Shown piece by piece: positions 1 to 8,840 of a DNA stretch of 48,333 nt. Position numbers and translations under genes: made by a program. Below the pieces are notes generated by a model. The model was given only the letters and a program-made list of their open reading frames with translations, was not told the origin of the DNA and searched no databases. The stretch is taken from contig NZ_LQPJ01000157.1 of NCBI RefSeq assembly GCF_002101785.1, positions 1-48,333 on the forward strand, given 5' to 3'. The stretch comes from Mycobacterium palustre. GTDB lineage: Bacteria; Actinomycetota; Actinomycetes; Mycobacteriales; Mycobacteriaceae. The first letter of the stretch is position 1; each line of letters opens with the position of its first letter.

Positions 1-333
1 GCCCCCAAGCCGCCGCCCCCCCAGGTGGTGCCGCCCGGTTTCGTGCCCGACCCGAACTACACCTGGGTGCCGCGCAGCGAGGTCCAGCAGCCGCCGCAGA
101 CGGTCACGATCATTCCCACGCCGACGACCACGACGCCGACGACAACGACAACGACGACGCCGCCGCCGGTGACGACGACCACCACGCCGCCGCCGCCGTT
201 CGTGCTGCCGACGCCGCCGTGCCTGCTGCCGCCGCCCTTCTGCCCGCCGAGCGCCAGCCCCACCACGTCGCCGTCGCAGCCACCCCCGCCGGGGCCCGGG
301 CCGGTGCCGACCCCGCCACCGCCGGTCGGTTGA
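1..333 (+). CDS. C-terminal part of a proline/threonine-rich protein (5' end outside the window)
   Basis: The frame is open from base 1 and ends at a TGA just before ftsE, so only the C-terminal 110 residues are present. They are almost entirely low complexity: a Thr-Pro stretch followed by Pro-rich segments, with two Cys in a PTPPCLLPPPFCPP-like section. No domain is visible. In M. tuberculosis, from memory, a proline-rich protein gene lies next to ftsE, so a cell-envelope protein with a Pro-rich tail is likely. The gap to ftsE is only 44 bases, so the two may be co-transcribed. The function is unknown, and a start at the internal GTG at 25 cannot be excluded. Confidence 0.6.
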   Translation, partial: APKPPPPQVVPPGFVPDPNYTWVPRSEVQQPPQTVTIIPTPTTTTPTTTTTTTPPPVTTTTTPPPPFVLPTPPCLLPPPFCPPSASPTTSPSQPPPPGPGPVPTPPPPVG

Positions 334-377
334 CTTCGGTTGCCCAGCGAAATTCACCGCTACACTGGCGTGCCGTG

Positions 378-1067
378 ATGATCACCCTTGACCATGTCAG
401 CAAGAAGTACAAGGCGTCGGCGCGCCCGGCGTTGGAAGACATCAACGTCAAAATCGACAAGGGTGAGTTCGTCTTCCTGATCGGTCCGTCGGGTTCGGGT
501 AAGTCGACGTTCATGCGGCTCCTGCTGGGCGAGGAGTCGCCGACGGCCGGCGATGTGCGGCTCTCGAAGTTTCACGTCAACAAACTGCCCGGGCGTCACA
601 TCCCCAAGCTGCGGCAGGTAATTGGCTGCGTATTCCAGGACTTCCGGCTGCTGCAGCAAAAGACGGTCTACGAAAACGTCGCGTTCGCGCTCGAAGTGAT
701 CGGCAGGAGGCGAGACGCGATCAATCGGGTGGTGCCCGAGGTGCTCGAAACCGTGGGCCTGTCCGGCAAGGCCAACCGGTTGCCGCACGAGCTGTCCGGC
801 GGCGAGCAGCAGCGGGTCGCGATCGCCCGCGCCTTCGTCAACCGGCCCCTGGTGCTGCTGGCCGACGAGCCCACCGGCAACCTCGACCCCGACACCAGTA
901 AGGACATCATGGATTTGTTGGAGCGCATCAACCGCACGGGCACGACGGTGGTGATGGCCACGCACGACCACCACATCGTCGACTCGATGCGCCAGCGGGT
1001 GGTCGAGCTGTCGCTGGGCCGGCTCGTGCGCGACGAGCAGCGCGGCATCTATGGGATGGACCGCTAA
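378..1067 (+). CDS. ftsE: Cell division ATP-binding protein FtsE
   Basis: FtsE is the ABC-type ATPase that, with FtsX, couples divisome activity to peptidoglycan hydrolase control at the septum. The 229-residue product has all ABC motifs: Walker A GPSGSGKST (36-44), Q-loop Gln87, signature LSGGEQQR (139-146), Walker B LVLLADEP (158-165) and switch His196. The frame is open further upstream, but the ATG at 378 gives the family's exact N-terminus MITLDHV and usual length; a GTG sits directly before it at 375. The gene ends in TAA immediately before the ftsX GTG, as expected for a tightly coupled ftsEX operon. Confidence 0.97.
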   Translation: MITLDHVSKKYKASARPALEDINVKIDKGEFVFLIGPSGSGKSTFMRLLLGEESPTAGDVRLSKFHVNKLPGRHIPKLRQVIGCVFQDFRLLQQKTVYENVAFALEVIGRRRDAINRVVPEVLETVGLSGKANRLPHELSGGEQQRVAIARAFVNRPLVLLADEPTGNLDPDTSKDIMDLLERINRTGTTVVMATHDHHIVDSMRQRVVELSLGRLVRDEQRGIYGMDR

Positions 1068-1961
1068 GTGCGCTTTGGCTTCCTGCTCAACGAGGTCCTG
1101 ACCGGCCTTCGTCGCAACGTCACGATGACGGCCGCGATGATCCTGACGACGGCGATCTCGATCGGCCTGTTCGGCGGCGGCCTGCTGGTGGTTCGGCTGG
1201 CCGACAACTCGCGCGCCATCTACCTCGATCGCGTCGAGACGCAGGTCTTTCTCACCGAGGACGTGTCGGCCAACGACCCGTCGTGCAGCGCCAATCCGTG
1301 CAAGCCGTTGCGCGAAAAGATCGAAGGCCGCGAAGACGTCAAGTCGGTGCGATTCCTCAACCGCCAGGACGCTTACGACGATGCGATCCGGAAGTTCCCG
1401 CAGTACAAGGACGTTGCCGGGAAGGATTCGTTTCCCGCGTCGTTCATCGTCAAGCTGAACAACCCCGAGCAGCACAAGGACTTCGACTCGGCCATGCAGG
1501 GCCAGCCCGGGGTGCTGTCGGTGCTGAACCAGAAAGACTTGATCGACCGGCTGTTCGCGGTGCTCGACGGTTTGAGCGACGTCGCGTTCGCCGTCGCGCT
1601 GGTGCAGGCGGTCGGCGCGATCCTGTTGATTGCCAATATGGTCCAGGTCGCGGCGTATACGCGGCGCGAGGAAATCGGGATCATGCGGCTGGTCGGCGCC
1701 AGCCGCTGGTACACGCAGCTGCCGTTTCTGGTCGAGGCGATGTTCGCCGCGGCCGTCGGTGTGGCGATCGCGATCGCCGGCCTGATCCTGGTGCGCGCAA
1801 CGTTTTTGGACGACGCGCTGAACCAGTTCTATCAAGCCAACCTGATCGCGCGCGTTGACTACGCCGACATTCTTTACATCTCCCCAATCCTTTTCCTGCT
1901 CGGCGTGTCGATGGCGGGATTGACGTCCTACGCGGCGCTGCGTCTCTACGTGCGGCGGTAG
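1068..1961 (+). CDS. ftsX: Cell division protein FtsX, membrane subunit of FtsEX
   Basis: This is the integral membrane partner of FtsE, transmitting ATPase cycling to periplasmic cell-wall hydrolases. The 297-residue product has the FtsX layout: a cytoplasmic N-terminus, one transmembrane helix (about 21-43), a long extracytoplasmic domain with two Cys (CSANPC, possibly a disulfide), and three C-terminal helices. The conserved cytoplasmic loop REEIGIMRLVGAS lies between the second and third helices. The start is a GTG that directly follows the ftsE stop with no spacer. Length matches the mycobacterial family. smpB follows 2 bases after the stop. Confidence 0.97.
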   Translation: MRFGFLLNEVLTGLRRNVTMTAAMILTTAISIGLFGGGLLVVRLADNSRAIYLDRVETQVFLTEDVSANDPSCSANPCKPLREKIEGREDVKSVRFLNRQDAYDDAIRKFPQYKDVAGKDSFPASFIVKLNNPEQHKDFDSAMQGQPGVLSVLNQKDLIDRLFAVLDGLSDVAFAVALVQAVGAILLIANMVQVAAYTRREEIGIMRLVGASRWYTQLPFLVEAMFAAAVGVAIAIAGLILVRATFLDDALNQFYQANLIARVDYADILYISPILFLLGVSMAGLTSYAALRLYVRR

Positions 1962-1963
1962 CT

Positions 1964-2473
1964 GTGGCCGGCAACTCGCCTCGGGGCAAGGCGGCCGGCG
2001 GCAAGCGCGGCAGCAAACAGGTGATCGCCACCAATCGCAAAGCGCGGCACGACTATTCGATCGTCGAAGTTTTCGAGGCTGGCGTGGCGTTACAGGGCAC
2101 CGAAGTCAAGAGCCTGCGCGAGGGGCACGCCTCGTTGGTCGATGCGTTCGCAACCGTCGACGACGGCGAAGTGTGGTTGCGTAACTTGCACATTCCCGAG
2201 TACCAACACGGTAGCTGGACCAACCATGACCCACGTCGCACTCGAAAGTTGTTGTTACATCGGCAACAAATCGACAGACTGGTCGGCAAGATACGAGATG
2301 GTAACCTCGCGCTCGTGCCAATGTCTTTGTATTTCTCAGAAGGAAAGGTCAAGGTCGAGCTCGCACTCGCGCGCGGCAAGCGAGCCTACGACAAGCGCCA
2401 GGACATGGCCCGCCGCGATGCCCAGCGCGAGGTGCGTCGCGTGCTGGGTCGCCGAGCCAAGGGCATGAACTGA
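1964..2473 (+). CDS. smpB: SsrA-binding protein SmpB
   Basis: SmpB binds the tRNA-like part of tmRNA and delivers it to stalled ribosomes for trans-translation. The 169-residue product shows the family core: NRKARHDY near the N-terminus, GxALxGTEVKSLR, the DGEVWLRNLHIPEY segment, LVPMSLYFSEGKVKVELALARGK, and the basic C-terminal tail ending KGMN that enters the decoding centre. The start is GTG, 2 bases after ftsX. Its RNA partner, the tmRNA gene, lies about 5.5 kb downstream on the opposite strand. It is about 10 residues longer at the N-terminus than I recall for M. tuberculosis SmpB. Confidence 0.97.
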   Translation: MAGNSPRGKAAGGKRGSKQVIATNRKARHDYSIVEVFEAGVALQGTEVKSLREGHASLVDAFATVDDGEVWLRNLHIPEYQHGSWTNHDPRRTRKLLLHRQQIDRLVGKIRDGNLALVPMSLYFSEGKVKVELALARGKRAYDKRQDMARRDAQREVRRVLGRRAKGMN

Positions 2474-2493
2474 TTGGGGCGGCGTACGCCCAG

Positions 2494-3315
2494 TTGTCGG
2501 CCGTGACGTACGGCGTCAGCGACTTCGTGGGCGGTGTAGCCGCTCGACGGGTGGCCGCGCTGCGGGTGATGCTCGTGGCCTATCCGCTCGAGACCCTGAT
2601 CATGGGCGCGCTCGCCCTCGCGGTCGGCGGCCCGATCCAGTCCGGCGCCGTGCTGTGGGGTGGCCTGTACGGGATCGGCATGGCGTTCGGCATGTGGGCG
2701 TTCTTCGCCGCGCTGGGCGCCGGCCCGATCTCGGTGGTCTCCCCGCTGGCGGCGGTGCTCAACGCCGCCGTGCCGGTGGCGGTCGGGGTGGCGCTGGGGG
2801 AGCGGCCGGGCCAGGCGGCGTCCTTGGGCGTCGCGCTGGCGTTGGTCGCGGTCATGCTGGTGAGCCGCGAGGCCACCGCCGAAGGGGGCACGCCGTACCG
2901 GTTCACCCCGAGGGTGGCCTGGCTGACGATCCTGGCGGGCTCGGCGATGGGGCTCAACCTGGTGTTTTTGCACCAGGCGCCGCAGGCCTGCAAGCTGTGG
3001 CCGCTGGTGTTCGCGCGGCTGTCGGCGACCGCGGTGGTGTTCGTCATGGCCGCTGCCAGCAAGAACCTGCGGCTGCCGAGGGGCAAGCCGCTGAAGCTGG
3101 CGCTCTGCGTGGCCCTGCTGGACACGTGCGCCAACGTGACCATGCTGCTGGCGCTGCACACCTGGATGCTTTCGCTGGCCAGCATCTTGATCTCGCTGTA
3201 TCCGGCCGCGACGGTGGTGCTGGCGATGGTGGTGTTGCGCGAGCGGGTGAGCCGCTGCCAGGGGGTCGGCATGGTGATGGCCATGGGCTCCGTGGCGATG
3301 ATTGCCGCAAACTAG
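2494..3315 (+). CDS. EamA/DMT-family transporter
   Basis: This is a very hydrophobic protein of about 273 residues with the alternating helix pattern of ten-helix drug/metabolite transporters: two EamA repeats, with SDFVGG near the N-terminus and SLYPAATVVLAMVVLRERVS near the C-terminus. The substrate cannot be inferred. The start is uncertain. The TTG at 2494 is the only standard start, yet the residues encoded just upstream (GAAYAQL) look like the family's N-terminal helix, so translation may begin at a rare codon (CTG 2470 or ATT 2473) overlapping the smpB stop. It probably continues the ftsE-ftsX-smpB transcript. Confidence 0.8.
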   Translation: MSAVTYGVSDFVGGVAARRVAALRVMLVAYPLETLIMGALALAVGGPIQSGAVLWGGLYGIGMAFGMWAFFAALGAGPISVVSPLAAVLNAAVPVAVGVALGERPGQAASLGVALALVAVMLVSREATAEGGTPYRFTPRVAWLTILAGSAMGLNLVFLHQAPQACKLWPLVFARLSATAVVFVMAAASKNLRLPRGKPLKLALCVALLDTCANVTMLLALHTWMLSLASILISLYPAATVVLAMVVLRERVSRCQGVGMVMAMGSVAMIAAN

Positions 3316-3359
3316 CTCCCGCGGCGCGCCTTACGATTGGTGCCGTCGGCAGCAGAGTC

Positions 3360-4592
3360 GTGGCGGGGGGGCTTGCGTTGGGCGGGTTTGATTCCGAGGA
3401 CCCGGTGATCCGGGAGTTGTCGGGCGCGGTGGAACGCAGCCCCGAGGTGGTCGAGCTGCGCGTGCATCTCGCCGGCCTGCTGGCCGACCGCGGCCGCTTC
3501 GCGGAGGCGCTCAGCCACTGCAGCGCGGCGCTGGCCCAGGACGCCGGCAACGCGGCCGCCCTGAGCCTGGTGCAGCGATGCAGCGCGGCGCTGGCGGGCA
3601 CCCCCGGTGCGAACGAGAACTTCGACTGGTCGGTTGCCGAGAAGGAAGTCGAGGGCATCATCGAACCCGCCTTCGTCGAATCGCCCCCCGACGCGGTTAA
3701 CGACGACGACTACGACGTCGTCGAGCGCAGCCAGGTCCGCCTCGCCGACGTCGCGGGCATGGCCGAGGTCAAACAACAGATTCAACTCTCGCTGCTCGGC
3801 CCGATCCGCAACCCCGAGCTGATGAAGGCCTACAAAATCTCGGCCCGCGGCGGGCTGCTGCTCTACGGGCCCCCCGGCTGCGGCAAAACCTATATCGCCA
3901 AAGCTATTTCGGGTGAGATGGGCGCGAGCTTCTACCAGGTGGGCATCGCCGACGTCCTGCACCGCTATTTCGGCGAGTCCGAACGCAGCATGCACGCGAT
4001 CTTCGAAACCGCCCGACGCAACGCCCCGTGCGTGCTGTTCTTCGACGAGTTGGATGCCTTGGGGTACCGGCGCTCCGGCTTGAGCAGCTACGCCGGCCTC
4101 CGCACCGTGGTCAACACCCTGCTGGAAGAACTGGACTCGGCCGGTTCCGGCAACGACGGGGTCTATGTGCTCGGCGCGACCAACGCCCCGTGGGACATCG
4201 ATCCGGCCCTGCGCCGACCCGGCCGGTTCGATCGGATGATCTTCGTCGGCCTGCCCGACGCCGAGGCAAGGGCCGGCATCGTCCGCTTCCACCTGCGCGA
4301 TCGGCCGGTGGCCGGCATCGACCTGCGGTCGATCGCCGGCCGCACCGAGGGCCTCTCCGGCGCGGACCTCGCGCACATCTGTGACACCGCAACGCAATTG
4401 GCGATGGCCGACTCGATGCGGGCCGGAGAGGTCCGCCCGGTCACGATGGCCGACGTCAACGCCGCCGCCGCGCAGATCCGCCCCAGCACCGGGCCCTGGT
4501 TCGAGACGGCCCGCAACGTCGTCGAGTTTTCCAACAACGACGGCACCTACGACGAACTGGCGAAGTACCTGCGGCGCCGGAAATTTCGCTGA
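3360..4592 (+). CDS. AAA+ ATPase (Cdc48/FtsH-like) with a TPR-like N-terminus
   Basis: The C-terminal two thirds form a classical AAA module: Walker A GPPGCGKT near residue 170, Walker B CVLFFDELDA, sensor GATNAPWDIDPALRRPGRFDR with Arg fingers, and a C-terminal lid GLSGADLAHICD. The first 80 residues (PEVVELRVHLAGLLADRGR and on) look like one or two TPR helix pairs. No protease domain follows, so it is likely a remodelling ATPase rather than an FtsH protease. The start is GTG 3360, with TTG 3378 as an alternative. Its TGA overlaps the next gene's ATG (TGATG), implying coupled translation with a TPR membrane protein. The client is unknown. Confidence 0.85.
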   Translation: MAGGLALGGFDSEDPVIRELSGAVERSPEVVELRVHLAGLLADRGRFAEALSHCSAALAQDAGNAAALSLVQRCSAALAGTPGANENFDWSVAEKEVEGIIEPAFVESPPDAVNDDDYDVVERSQVRLADVAGMAEVKQQIQLSLLGPIRNPELMKAYKISARGGLLLYGPPGCGKTYIAKAISGEMGASFYQVGIADVLHRYFGESERSMHAIFETARRNAPCVLFFDELDALGYRRSGLSSYAGLRTVVNTLLEELDSAGSGNDGVYVLGATNAPWDIDPALRRPGRFDRMIFVGLPDAEARAGIVRFHLRDRPVAGIDLRSIAGRTEGLSGADLAHICDTATQLAMADSMRAGEVRPVTMADVNAAAAQIRPSTGPWFETARNVVEFSNNDGTYDELAKYLRRRKFR

Positions 4593-5635
4593 TGCCGGAC
4601 TCCGGCCTCAACGAGCTGGGCGGAGCGGACCACGCCGTTCAGGTGGCAGGGGCGTATATCGACAGCAGGAACTACGCGCGTGGTCGCGACGTCCTGCGGC
4701 AGGCGTTGTCGCAGCACCCGAACGACCCGGGCCTATTGGCCCACTACGCCCGCGCCGAATACCTGCTCGACAACCACGCCGCCGCCGCGTCCAGCGCCTA
4801 TGCGGCCCTGTCGGTGGCTCCGCAGGACGAGCTGGCGATGCGCATCTACGCGCTGTCGCTCGATGGCCTGGGCCGCTACTACGACAGCATGTGGATGGCC
4901 TGGCGCACGGTGGTCGCCCACCCGAACGAGCCGATGACCCACCGCCTGTACGCGCGGCTGCTGCACAAATGGCGTCAACACGCCGCGGCGCTGCAGGCGG
5001 TCGACGAGGCGCTGCGCCTTGCGCCCACGGACGTCGACACGCTGGTCCTGCGCGGCTCCATCCTGCACGACCTGGGCAGGATCGCCGAGTCGGACGCGGC
5101 GTACCGCCAGGCGCTGGCGCTCGACCCGGGCAACGCCGAGGCGCTCAACAACCTGGCCGTCAACCGGATGCGCCGCGGTGGTTTCGTGGCGGCCTTGCGG
5201 GGGTTTCTGGGCGCGGCGGGCCTCGACCCGGCATTGGGCGACCTGGCTCGCGCGAATATCGGGGTGGTGCTGCGCCGGGTGCTGCGGCTGGTGACCATCG
5301 CCGCGACCGTCCTCGGTTTCCTGGTCGCCTTCGCGGCCGGGCTGCGCCACGAGGGGCACCCGACCGCGACGATCCGCGTGGCGGCCGGGCTGGTCACCGC
5401 GGCGCTGATCGCGATCCTCGTCCGGTTGGGTCGCATCATTCCTCGGCCGGTGCTGGCATCGGTGCTGCGGGAACAGTTGTTCGTCGGGCTGCGCCTCGCG
5501 CACGCGCTGGTGGCCGTCGTGGCGGGCGCCTGGGTCAGCGTGTTTGCGGGGCCCGCGCCGATGGTCGCCGTCGGCGGCGTGCTGACCGTCGGCGGCCTGC
5601 TTCTTTTCCGGATCGGTAGCTTCATCGGCAGGTGA
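4592..5635 (+). CDS. TPR-repeat protein with C-terminal membrane helices
   Basis: This 347-residue protein has two parts. Residues 15-215 are TPR-type helical repeats; the clearest is the repeat ending SDAAYRQALALDPGNAEALNNLA. From about 228 on there are four hydrophobic segments (LVTIAATVLGFLVAFAAG, VAAGLVTAALIAIL, LAHALVAVVAGAWVSVF, MVAVGGVLTVGGLLLF). The TPR part therefore probably faces the cytoplasm on a membrane anchor. Its ATG shares a base with the AAA ATPase stop, so the pair likely works as one unit, with the TPR part presenting substrates or a docking site. I do not recognise a named family. Confidence 0.8.
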   Translation: MPDSGLNELGGADHAVQVAGAYIDSRNYARGRDVLRQALSQHPNDPGLLAHYARAEYLLDNHAAAASSAYAALSVAPQDELAMRIYALSLDGLGRYYDSMWMAWRTVVAHPNEPMTHRLYARLLHKWRQHAAALQAVDEALRLAPTDVDTLVLRGSILHDLGRIAESDAAYRQALALDPGNAEALNNLAVNRMRRGGFVAALRGFLGAAGLDPALGDLARANIGVVLRRVLRLVTIAATVLGFLVAFAAGLRHEGHPTATIRVAAGLVTAALIAILVRLGRIIPRPVLASVLREQLFVGLRLAHALVAVVAGAWVSVFAGPAPMVAVGGVLTVGGLLLFRIGSFIGR

Positions 5636-5653
5636 TCGGCCTACGATCCGAGC

Positions 5654-6499
5654 ATGGCAGAGCGGCCCGTCACCCTCCTCGACAAATCCGACGTGTTGGC
5701 CGGGCTCTTCGCGGTGTGGGACTCCATCGCCGCGCTGCTGGACGGCCTGCCCGAGAACCGCTGGCGGGCGCCGACCCCGCTGCCGGGGTGGGACGTGAAG
5801 GCCGTCGTGTCGCACATGGTCGGGACGGAATCCTTCCTGGCCGGCGTTGCGGCCCCGCAGCCCGACGTCGACGTCGCGGCGCTCGACCACGTGCGCAACG
5901 ACATCGGGGCGATGAACGAGTGCTGGGTGCGCCATCTCGGCGGGGAATCGGGCGCGGACGTTCTCGATCGCTTCCGCTCGGTGACGCAGGACCGCCGCGC
6001 GGCGCTGACCCTCATGCCCGACGAGGAGTGGAACGCGGTGACGGCGACGCCGGTGGGCCCCGAGAGCTACGGGCGGTTCATGCGGGTGCGCGTGTTCGAC
6101 TGCTGGATGCACGAGCAGGACGTGCGTGACGCGCTGGCGCGGCCGTCGTCCGACGACGAGCTGGACGGGAACGCGTCCCGACTCTCGCTCGACGAGATCG
6201 CGGCCACCATGGGGTACGTGGTGGGCAAGCGGGCCAAAGCCCCCGCCGGGTCCCGCGTGCTGTTCGAGCTGACCGGGCCCCTGGCGCGCAGCATCCGGGT
6301 CCGGGTCAACGGTCGCGCCCAGGTGGTCGACGACTTCGCCGGTGAGCAACAGACGGTGACCATCAGGCTCGACGGGCTGCAGTTCGCCAGGCTCTCCGGG
6401 GGTCGGCCCATGAGCTCCGCGCGCGTCCAGGACGTGCAGCTGGGCGGCGACACGGACGTCGCCGCCCGGATCGTCGAAAACCTCAATTTCGTGATCTGA
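5654..6499 (+). CDS. Maleylpyruvate isomerase/DinB-family mycothiol-dependent enzyme
   Basis: The 281-residue product has the MDMPI N-terminal fold: a four-helix DinB-like bundle starting LLDGLPENRWRAPTPLPGWDVK, with a metal-ligand candidate His in VVSHMVG and a second His in FDCWMHEQDVRDA. This is followed by a C-terminal domain beginning FELTGPLARSIRVRVNG that resembles the MDMPI C-terminal/sterol-carrier-like region. Family members use mycothiol as cofactor, for example in maleylpyruvate isomerisation or thiol transfer. The actual substrate is unknown. The start ATG lies 18 bases after the preceding gene's stop, so it may share that transcript. Confidence 0.8.
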   Translation: MAERPVTLLDKSDVLAGLFAVWDSIAALLDGLPENRWRAPTPLPGWDVKAVVSHMVGTESFLAGVAAPQPDVDVAALDHVRNDIGAMNECWVRHLGGESGADVLDRFRSVTQDRRAALTLMPDEEWNAVTATPVGPESYGRFMRVRVFDCWMHEQDVRDALARPSSDDELDGNASRLSLDEIAATMGYVVGKRAKAPAGSRVLFELTGPLARSIRVRVNGRAQVVDDFAGEQQTVTIRLDGLQFARLSGGRPMSSARVQDVQLGGDTDVAARIVENLNFVI

Positions 6500-6645
6500 G
6501 CGCGTAACCGGCGCACACGCCCGTGAAAGCGACATACGTCACACGTTCGGGGCGAATGTTAGTCACCCCCCGGTGAGCGGGTAGCCAACAGTTAGGGCGC
6601 GCTCGCGCCAACACCGGAACTTCAATCGCCAGGAGGCCTTAGCAG

Positions 6646-7608
6646 ATGACTGCACCCGATACCTCTCGTTTGCTCGCCCAGCTGCGCACGCTGCTGGACC
6701 TGACCAACACCGAAATCCAGATCGCGGAAACGCGTGTCGCACAGGCGCACACCGAGGCGGTGCGCCGCGAACTCAAGCAGAACGCCGCGAATGGCCGCAA
6801 GCGGGCCGCCTCGCTGCAGTCCGCGATCCGCAAGCTCGGCGGCTACCCCGACGTGATCGGACCGTTCCTCGGTCGCGCCGCCGCGGCGGTCAAGGCGCTG
6901 ACCGAGCAGGCGGGACCGTTCGACGAGGCGCTGCTGGGTGACCTTGCGCTCGAGGACCAGCTGTTGGACCGCGCGCGTTACACCAAGGCGCTGGCCGTGG
7001 CCGCGAAGCGGCAGGACATCGTCGATCTGGCGGACCGCCTGATCGATGCCCACTCGGCCACGGTGGACTGGTTGACCACCGTGCTGGCCGAGGACGCGCT
7101 CGGCGGGCCCGCGGCCCTTCGTCGCACGCCGCTGCAGGCGGCCGCCGGCACGGCGGTAAAGCTGGTCAACCTGCCGGTCGCGTGGTCGGCCCGCGGGGTG
7201 GACAGGGCCGTAGACACGCTGCGCTCCACCGGTCCGGCGCTGAACGACCTGGTCAAACGCGGCGGCAACGCGGGTGAGGTCGCCGCGAAGGCGCTGGCCG
7301 CGTCGCAGAGCGCCGCGCTGAAGGCCGCCGAGCGGGTCAGCCGTTCCGAGGGCGCGACCGGGGCCGCCGACGCGCTGCATTCGAGTCGCACGGCCGTCGG
7401 CGTGCTGGACGCCAAGGAACTGCCCATCCGCAAGTACGACGACCTGAGCATCACCGACGCGATCGCCGCGATCAAGAAGCTGACCGCGCCCGACGACGTT
7501 CGCTCGATTCTCGCCTACGAGGAGGCGCACAAGAGCCGTCAGCGCGTCGTCTCCGCGGCGCAGACCCGCGTCGCGGCCATCGCGCAGGACGTCGTCGGCA
7601 TCAACTAG
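6646..7608 (+). CDS. Ferritin-like-fold helical protein, conserved hypothetical
   Basis: The 320-residue protein is almost entirely helical and Ala-rich. The N-terminal 150 residues (LLAQLRTLLDLTNTEIQ, then GRKRAASLQSAIRKLGGYPD, then LLGDLALEDQLLDRARYTKAL) look like a four-helix ferritin-like bundle that pairs acidic residues with potential ligands. The C-terminal half is amphipathic, ending in a helix around EEAHKSRQRVVSAA. A clear AGGAGG site at 6631-6636 supports the ATG at 6646. It stands alone after a 146-base gap and is followed by a strong terminator. I know of no assigned function; metal storage or stress protection is only a guess from the fold. Confidence 0.75.
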   Translation: MTAPDTSRLLAQLRTLLDLTNTEIQIAETRVAQAHTEAVRRELKQNAANGRKRAASLQSAIRKLGGYPDVIGPFLGRAAAAVKALTEQAGPFDEALLGDLALEDQLLDRARYTKALAVAAKRQDIVDLADRLIDAHSATVDWLTTVLAEDALGGPAALRRTPLQAAAGTAVKLVNLPVAWSARGVDRAVDTLRSTGPALNDLVKRGGNAGEVAAKALAASQSAALKAAERVSRSEGATGAADALHSSRTAVGVLDAKELPIRKYDDLSITDAIAAIKKLTAPDDVRSILAYEEAHKSRQRVVSAAQTRVAAIAQDVVGIN

Positions 7609-7631
7609 CGCAAAGCCCGCTTTATCCGGCA

Positions 7632-7674
7632 CCGAGTGCCCCCCGGGGTCGCAAGACCCCGGGGGGCCGCTCGG
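7632..7674 (+). terminator. Strong GC-rich hairpin terminator after the ferritin-like gene
   Basis: A perfect 12-bp stem (7639-7650 with 7655-7666) closes a GCAA tetraloop. It is extended by a CCGAG/CTCGG outer stem (7632-7636 with 7670-7674). No long T-run follows, which is common for mycobacterial terminators. It lies between two genes that end towards each other (the ferritin-like gene and tmRNA), so it may act in both directions. Confidence 0.8.
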
Positions 7675-7933
7675 CTTTCGCCGGATCGCGCCGATCACGT
7701 CGGCTGCGACAACATGACTACTGCGGTCCAAGTGGCCGTAACAGTACAACCGTCGTCTTGGTCGATTCGTGGCCTAAATGGGCCCGTATCTAAGGGGATG
7801 GAACACCCGCCTGTATCAGCCGTGAGGCGCACATGTGCCCCAAGTCGTCGATGCTGGGGGCGCCCTTGCCGGGATCGTTGGGATCCTCGGCGCAGGCAGC
7901 GCCCGATGTGCTGACGCGTGTTGACCTGCGTAG

Positions 7934-8298
7934 TGGAGCTGCCGGGAATCGAACCCGGGTCCTACGGCATTCCCTCAAGGCTTCTCCGTGCGCAGTTCGC
8001 TATGCCTCTACTCGGATCTCCCGGTCACGCGAACCAGCCGGGATGACGATCCCAGTCGCTGTGTATGTCCCGATGAGTCCCGCGACCGGACTCACCGGTG
8101 GATCCCTCTAGCTGACGCCAGGCTCCGGGTCGAGGGCGTTCCCGGTCTGACGGACTAGCTGTCGCTTAGGCAGCGAGAGCGTAGTCGCGCTGATGTGAAT
8201 CGGCGCTTATATGGTTGCAACGACGCTTACGGTGGTCTCTTGCCTGCACCGGCACGCTTCCCTTGATTCGATGCGCGAAGTCGAAACCGTTCAGCCCC
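7934..8298 (-). ncRNA. ssrA: Transfer-messenger RNA (tmRNA, SsrA)
   Basis: On the minus strand the RNA starts GGGGCTGAACGGTTTCGA at 8298 and ends in the T-arm/acceptor sequence GGTTCGATTCCCGGCAGCTCC plus discriminator A at 7934. GGGGCU pairs with AGCUCC as the acceptor stem. CCA is not encoded (CTA follows), so it is added after transcription, giving 368 nt. The tag reading frame at 8204-8166 encodes ADSHQRDYALAA then TAA, the mycobacterial-type degradation tag recognised by ClpXP-class proteases. It works with SmpB, encoded 5.5 kb away. Confidence 0.98.
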
Positions 8299-8348
8299 TT
8301 GTTTTGTGTTTCTTCGAGCATCCCCGCCGACCTTCGGCAGGACAATTC

Positions 8349-8376
8349 ATTCTACGCGGGTATCAACACGCGGCAA
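8349..8376 (-). promoter_or_regulatory. Candidate tmRNA promoter
   Basis: Read on the minus strand, TTGCCG (8371-8376) and TAGAAT (8349-8354) are separated by 16 bases. Transcription would begin near 8342, leaving a leader of about 44 nt before the mature tmRNA 5' end, which RNase P would remove. The match to the SigA-type consensus is fair but not perfect. Confidence 0.4.
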
Positions 8377-8840
8377 CGCAATTAACTTCCGGGCCGGCGA
8401 TCCGGCGCTGATCACTGGGCAGAAGTGCTGCCGAAATGCCATATGGCAGGAGTGTCGAAACCTTACCCTGAGCTGGTGAAAGGTTTCGATGAAGAGACCG
8501 GCTTCTGGCGCCGGGCGGGCGGCCGGCCCAAGTATTGATTCACCACGTACCAAGTTGCATCAGGTAGTGAACCGTTATTTTGGGTCTGGTAGATGCCGAC
8601 GAACCGGCCAATCTTCTGGAAGTGGCTCGTCTTACCTCCCCCGGCGTAGCCCTTAACCTCCGCCAGCGCCTTTCACGAAACGTCGCGGTCAGTCGGCAGC
8701 TCCACCGAGAATGTGCCGTTCACGGCGATGACGTCGAGTCACGTCTGTGCACTGCCGGCACCGCATCGCGGCCACGTTTGCTTGGATAGCCAACGGTGAA
8801 CCCCAGTGATCGATGTCTGCAGGCACAACGAGGAGCTCTC
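8377..8840. other. Intergenic region, no supported gene
   Basis: Between the tmRNA promoter and the secreted-protein gene I see no reading frame with plausible protein character and no clear RNA. It should hold the promoter of the gene at 8841; a good Shine-Dalgarno (AGGAG at 8831-8835) sits at its end. Confidence 0.5.

Noticed and set aside
360..1835. Very long minus-strand frame opposite ftsE-ftsX
   Set aside because: High-GC antisense frame with His/Arg/Asp-rich shadow composition; real genes occupy the plus strand.
7790..8111. Small open frames across the tmRNA 3' end
   Set aside because: They translate the tmRNA acceptor and T-arm in either direction and have no independent protein character.
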